Assembly: GCA_027493675.1 (NCBI GenBank)
Contig: JAOSKI010000012.1
Location: forward strand, 62,001 to 126,000
DNA from: Microthrixaceae bacterium
GTDB taxonomy: Bacteria; Actinomycetota; Acidimicrobiia; Acidimicrobiales; Microtrichaceae
DNA length: 64,000 bases
Reading direction: 5' to 3'
Shown here in pieces: positions 60,872 to 64,000 of this stretch. Made by a program: the position numbers and the translations under genes. The notes beneath the pieces were generated by a model. That model was not told the origin of the DNA and ran no database searches. It saw only the letters and a program-made list of their open reading frames with translations. Position 1 is the stretch's first letter. Each line of letters begins with the position of its first letter.

Positions 60872-62026
60872 CTACTCCCGGATGCCCACCGGGGTGCCGT
60901 CGACGATCTGGTCGAGGTACTCCGACCAACCGAAGCCCTCGAGTGCGGGATCGGCGGCCTCGCCGCCGGCGTCACCTGTGGGGTCGCCATCGTGGCCGGA
61001 TGTCGGCGTCACCGGTGGTGATGTACCCGGTCTGGTCGTCGGTCTGGTCGCCGGTCGAGGGGGGCCGTGTCGCCGCCGATGCCCAACGGGGCCGACAGGG
61101 TCCAGCGCGTGAGGCCCTCGGATATCCGCGTGACGCGTTCGTCGCGCCGGTTGCGCAACGGGATCAGGTTGAGCACCTCGCCGGTCAGCTCCCGTTCGAT
61201 GATGCGACCGTCGGGGTGTTCAGCGGTGAACGTCGCATGCACCTGGGCGTGGTAGCGGTCGTCGCCGTCCCAGCGCTGCCCAGTGAGAGGGAGTTGATCG
61301 CGAGGAACTCCGTGCCCGTCCACGCGAAGCCGTGGCGGATCCCCTCGGAGTCCTTCCGGGCGATGCGTGAGAGCATCATCCCGCTGCCGTCGCGCATGTT
61401 CACGGTCAGCCAGCGGTAGTACCAGGGGCCTGCCATGTGCGGGGCCCCCACGAGTGGTCACGTAGGCCTCGACCGTCGATGGCAAACTCCTCGTCTCCGA
61501 CGGTGATCACGCCGCGGGCGGTCATGAGCTGCTCGTAATGGCCCTTCGCGAACTCCTCACCGGCACGTTCCTCCACACCCTGGGGTTCCCCGCCCCAGGG
61601 ATCAGACGCCGCGGTGTAGTCGAGAGAGATGGTGGCGCTCTCGTAGGGGTTGCTGGTGAAAGCGATACGGGGGTCGGCCATCTCGAGGGGGTTCTCGAGC
61701 ACCACGACCTTGCCGGAGTAGTGCACCTCCAGCGACTTGAACGGCTCGAGCACCTCGAAGTTCGCGCCGCCGGCTGTGAAGCGGTCGTTGTCGGTGATCT
61801 CGGGTCGCGAGAACATGAACCCCACCCGTCCGTCGGGCAGGTAGATGCAGGTCGTCACCTCGGCGTGGCCTTCGTTGGGACGGTTGCCGATCCGCACGAA
61901 GGCCCCGACCCGGCTGGTTGGGTCGTAGGCGTTGAAGTACATCGACTCGTTGAAGGTCGGCTCCGGACCCGGATGCATGTACTCGTCGGAATCCTCGAGC
62001 CGGACCTCGATGCCGGTGATCGCCAT
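60872..62026 (-). CDS. CrtC/AttH-like (DUF7064-type) protein of unknown function
   Basis: About 384 residues, a beta-rich protein of the kind often annotated as hydroxyneurosporene synthase-like. It begins MAITGIEVRLEDSDEYMHPG; ESMYFNAYDPTSRVGAFVRI and RIGNRPNEGHAEVTTCIYLP follow, then LEVHYSGKVVVLENPLEMAD, AIDGRGLRDHSWGPRTWQ and AGPWYYRWLTVNMRDGSGMM. The DHSWGxR motif is typical of this group. The end reads EGFGWSEYLDQIVDGTPVGI. Frame breaks near 61455, 61270 and 61000. The activity is unknown; the family assignment is from memory of motif patterns. Confidence 0.62.
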
Positions 62027-62083
62027 CGTCGTTGCCCCCGTGTTCGTGCGGCCTTGCGCCTCTCAAGGGCGCAACCTAGGCGC

Positions 62084-63119
62084 TCAGGGGTGGTGTTGTC
62101 CTGTGGTCTTGCTTGTGGGCCTGGCGGCGTTGATGGTGGCTTCGATGGTCGCCATGCGGTCCGGCCCCCACGGCAGGGGCATCACGACGGCATGGTCGAC
62201 CCCGGCGTCACGGTACGCGGCGACCGCGGCAGCTACGTGTGCCGCGTCCCCGCACACGTCGATCGCAGCGATCATCTCATCGGAGACCGCCGCCAGCGCC
62301 GCCGCACGGTCCCTCTGCCGGTGGGCGCGGTTGATCTCCTCGACCTCACGGCCGAAGCCCGCTCGCTCGAAGGCCCGTGCATATGCCGGCACCACCGCGT
62401 AGGGAGAACAGGTCCTTGCGGGCGGGCTCGGTCGCGGGGCCTGGGTCACACACGCCGACGTGGACGTATGCGTAGATGGCGCAGCTTCCGGGTGGCCTTC
62501 CGGCTGCGGCCTCGCCGGAGCGCACCTGCTCGACGCACCAGGGCACCGACGAGGCCGGCAGGTAGTTCAACAGCACGCCGTCGGCGATCTCGCCACCCAA
62601 TCGCAGCATCTTCTCGTTCAGCGCGCCGAGGATGATCCTGGGGCGTCGATGATCCGCGAAGCGCACCCCGAGCCGGAAGCGATCCGTGGAGTAGTGCACC
62701 CCGTCGTGGCTGACAACCTCGCCATCCAGGCACGAGCGGGTGAGGGTGAGGTACTCGCGCATCTGCGCCAACGGCGTGGCGCCGAAGTCGGTGCCGTGCC
62801 ATCGCTGCACCACCACGGGTGAGGAGATCCCCACTCCCAGCAGCACGTCGTGCTCTCCGACGATCGATTGCAGGGTGGCTGCGCCCATCGCCACGAGCAT
62901 CGGCGTACGCAACTGGACTGCCAACACGCCGGTACCGAGGTCCATGCCCCCCACAGACGCGCCGACGGCTCCCAGGGTCGCGAAGGCCTCCGGGCCGGTG
63001 GTCTCGGCGGTCCAGAACGAGCGGTAGCCGCTGTCACGGGCTAGTCGGGCCATTGCCAGAGCGGCGTCCAGGCCCAACGCCTGGAAGCTGGCGAAGGTCA
63101 AGCCTGTGGATTCGGTCAT
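62084..63119 (-). CDS. LLM-class F420-dependent oxidoreductase 2
   Basis: About 345 residues. LTFASFQALGLDAALAMARL starts the barrel; SGYRSFWTAETTGPEAFATL, DLGTGVLAVQLRTPMLVAMG, VLLGVGISSPVVVQRWHGTD and IILGALNEKMLRLGGEIADG follow, and HAVVMPLPWGPDRMATIEAT lies near the C-terminus. One frame break near 62405. ATG 63119 lies 6 nt after TAGCGT, so the transcript is probably leaderless. The substrate is unknown. It is divergent from the small gene at 63390, with palindrome B2 between them. Confidence 0.85.
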
Positions 63120-63125
63120 GCCCCG

Positions 63126-63131
63126 ACGCTA
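63126..63131 (-). promoter_or_regulatory. -10 box of leaderless LLM oxidoreductase 2
   Basis: TAGCGT, 6 nt before ATG 63119. Confidence 0.5.
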
Positions 63132-63166
63132 CCGGCTCGCCCCCTCCGCTCGGTCGCCCCACTTGT

Positions 63167-63250
63167 CGTTCTGTGTCGCGTGCGTGGCGCTCAGCGCCAC
63201 GCACGCGACACAGAACGGGGTTGTGGGGAGTGGGGTTGTGGGGGAGCAGG
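63167..63250. repeat. Family B palindrome, copy B2 (51 bp), with G-rich tail
   Basis: Perfect 25-bp arms (63167-63217), left arm beginning cgttctgtgtcgcgtgcg. It differs from B1 at two positions in each arm, all compensated. The tail ggggttgtggggagtggggt (63218 onward) is a 14-bp repeat in two copies. Located between divergent genes. Confidence 0.93.
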
Positions 63251-63389
63251 CCATGGCAGCGCGAAAAGCGACCAGACGATGTCGCACCGGCGTTGTATCG
63301 TGTAGTCCACACAGATCGGTTCGAGGGTTGCACGCTCGTTGCGGCGCAGTCTTGGAGCCGCCGACTCGGACCTACACAGGGAGCTGGCG

Positions 63390-63575
63390 ATGACCGAGGT
63401 ACAGGATCTGGAGTTCGAGAACGAGGATTCGATCCGCCGGGCAATGTCGCTGATCGATCACGGCTTGGGAGAGATCTCCGAACGTCAGTTGGTCTCCACC
63501 TCGGAGGTGGCCGACCTGCTGCTCGACGTTCGCAGCGTGCTGTCCCGCCTCGATCCTGAGGTCTCGCCGAACTGA
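63390..63575 (+). CDS. Small acidic helical protein, unknown function
   Basis: 61 residues, uninterrupted: MTEVQDLEFENEDSIRRAMS at the start, then LIDHGLGEISERQLVSTSEV and LLLDVRSVLSRLDPEVSPN. It is predicted to be mostly helical and acidic. Frame composition is coding-like. No family recognised. ATG 63390 follows ggagctggcg. Confidence 0.6.
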   Translation: MTEVQDLEFENEDSIRRAMSLIDHGLGEISERQLVSTSEVADLLLDVRSVLSRLDPEVSPN

Positions 63576-63724
63576 GCCTGGGCGCCTCTGCGCCCCTGGC
63601 CTCCATGCTCTCCGGCCATTGGCCGTGACATCGACGGCCCCGAATGCCCGCCTTGTGGTCAGAGCCCTTGTTGACAGCCGCGCTCCAGTCCGCACGGGTC
63701 CGGTGGTTCGTGACGGTGGGGTAG

Positions 63725-64000
63725 TCACCCCGAGGCGGCCTCGAACAGGCCGCGGTAGGCCACCTCGATCTCGTTCAGCAGCAGTTCCGGGTCGTCCACC
63801 GCCCCGAATCCACGTGCAGGCCGAGCCACAGCGTTCCGCAGTACGACATCGTCGTGAGGTTGAACGGGGTTCCCGCCAGTGGCCCCACGGGGTAGTTGGC
63901 CTCGAGTAGCGCCCCTCCCATGTACAGGTCGAAGGGCGCGGCGCGGACGTTGCTGCACACGAAGTCGATTCCCGCCGTTGCCCGCTCGCCTGTTGCCAAC
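63725..64000 (-). CDS. WS/DGAT acyltransferase 3 (partial; start lies beyond the window)
   Basis: C-terminal 90 or so residues of a third WS/DGAT. IDFVCSNVRAAPFDLYMGGA corresponds to the SNVPGP region, and GTPFNLTTMSYCGTLWLGLH to the penultimate strand. The last helix is LLNEIEVAYRGLFEAASG. One frame break near 63805. The catalytic HHxxxDG motif would be outside the window. Confidence 0.8.
   Translation of the reverse strand, partial: VGNRRAGNGGNRLRVQQRPRRALRPVHGRGATRGQLPRGATGGNPVQPHDDVVLRNAVARPARGFGAVDDPELLLNEIEVAYRGLFEAASG

Overview
This is a GC-rich window, almost fully coding on both strands, from an actinobacterium. A member or relative of Acidimicrobiia is my inference, not something the sequence proves. 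The evidence is: a mycothiol S-conjugate amidase (Mca); F420 genes (CofC/FbiD and two luciferase-like oxidoreductases); the decaprenyl-phosphoribose pair UbiA/DprE1; three wax-ester-synthase/diacylglycerol-acyltransferase (WS/DGAT) genes; LexA boxes of the actinobacterial TCGAAC-N4-GTTCGA type; and many apparently leaderless start codons. Most long genes are interrupted by one-base frame changes while the protein homology continues in the next frame. I read this as uncorrected sequencing error, so such genes are annotated as single CDS with approximate frame-break positions.

Layout. 1-4650 (-): a branched-chain amino acid ABC transporter (LivG, LivJ, and a fused LivH-LivM-LivF). 4764-7999: two divergent WS/DGAT genes, the second carrying a 24-bp coding minisatellite. 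8034-11454 (-): EngB GTPase, a CoA-disulfide-reductase-like flavoprotein and an alpha/beta hydrolase. 11564-15184 (+): Sua5-type threonylcarbamoyl-AMP synthase, UbiA and DprE1. 15320-19848 (-): a sugar ABC operon. 20002-31503: exonuclease, MetG, LmbE-CofC, GpsA, a large unknown protein, CutA, RNase HII, a candidate small RNA, an Nfu-like protein and ImuA'. 31548-43165: ImuB, an OmpR-type two-component pair, a PAS-GGDEF-EAL protein, oligoendopeptidase F and DnaE2. 43225-54000: RND exporter, AIM24, M15 peptidase, radical SAM maturase with SEC-C, BI-1, a PhoU/TrkA_C protein, and SPFH with NfeD. 54044-64000: Mca, YdjC deacetylase, a secreted nuclease, thioesterase, two LLM oxidoreductases, acyl-CoA ligase, a Cys-rich microprotein, and the end of a third WS/DGAT.

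Functional themes. (1) SOS mutagenesis: imuA'-imuB and dnaE2 lie about 9 kb apart, and each starts 10-12 nt downstream of a LexA box, giving a complete damage-inducible mutasome. (2) Lipid and acyl metabolism: WS/DGATs, acyl-CoA ligase and TesB-like thioesterase. (3) Redox cofactors: F420 and mycothiol.

Non-coding structure. Two families of dispersed palindromes of about 50 bp (A: 53 bp; B: 51 bp) recur between genes, usually beside G-rich short tandem repeats. One A-like copy lies inside dnaE2. Several genes carry in-frame minisatellites with periods of 15, 18 or 24 bp. No tRNA, rRNA, CRISPR array, integrase or transposase was seen. No gene-free stretch exceeds about 300 bp.
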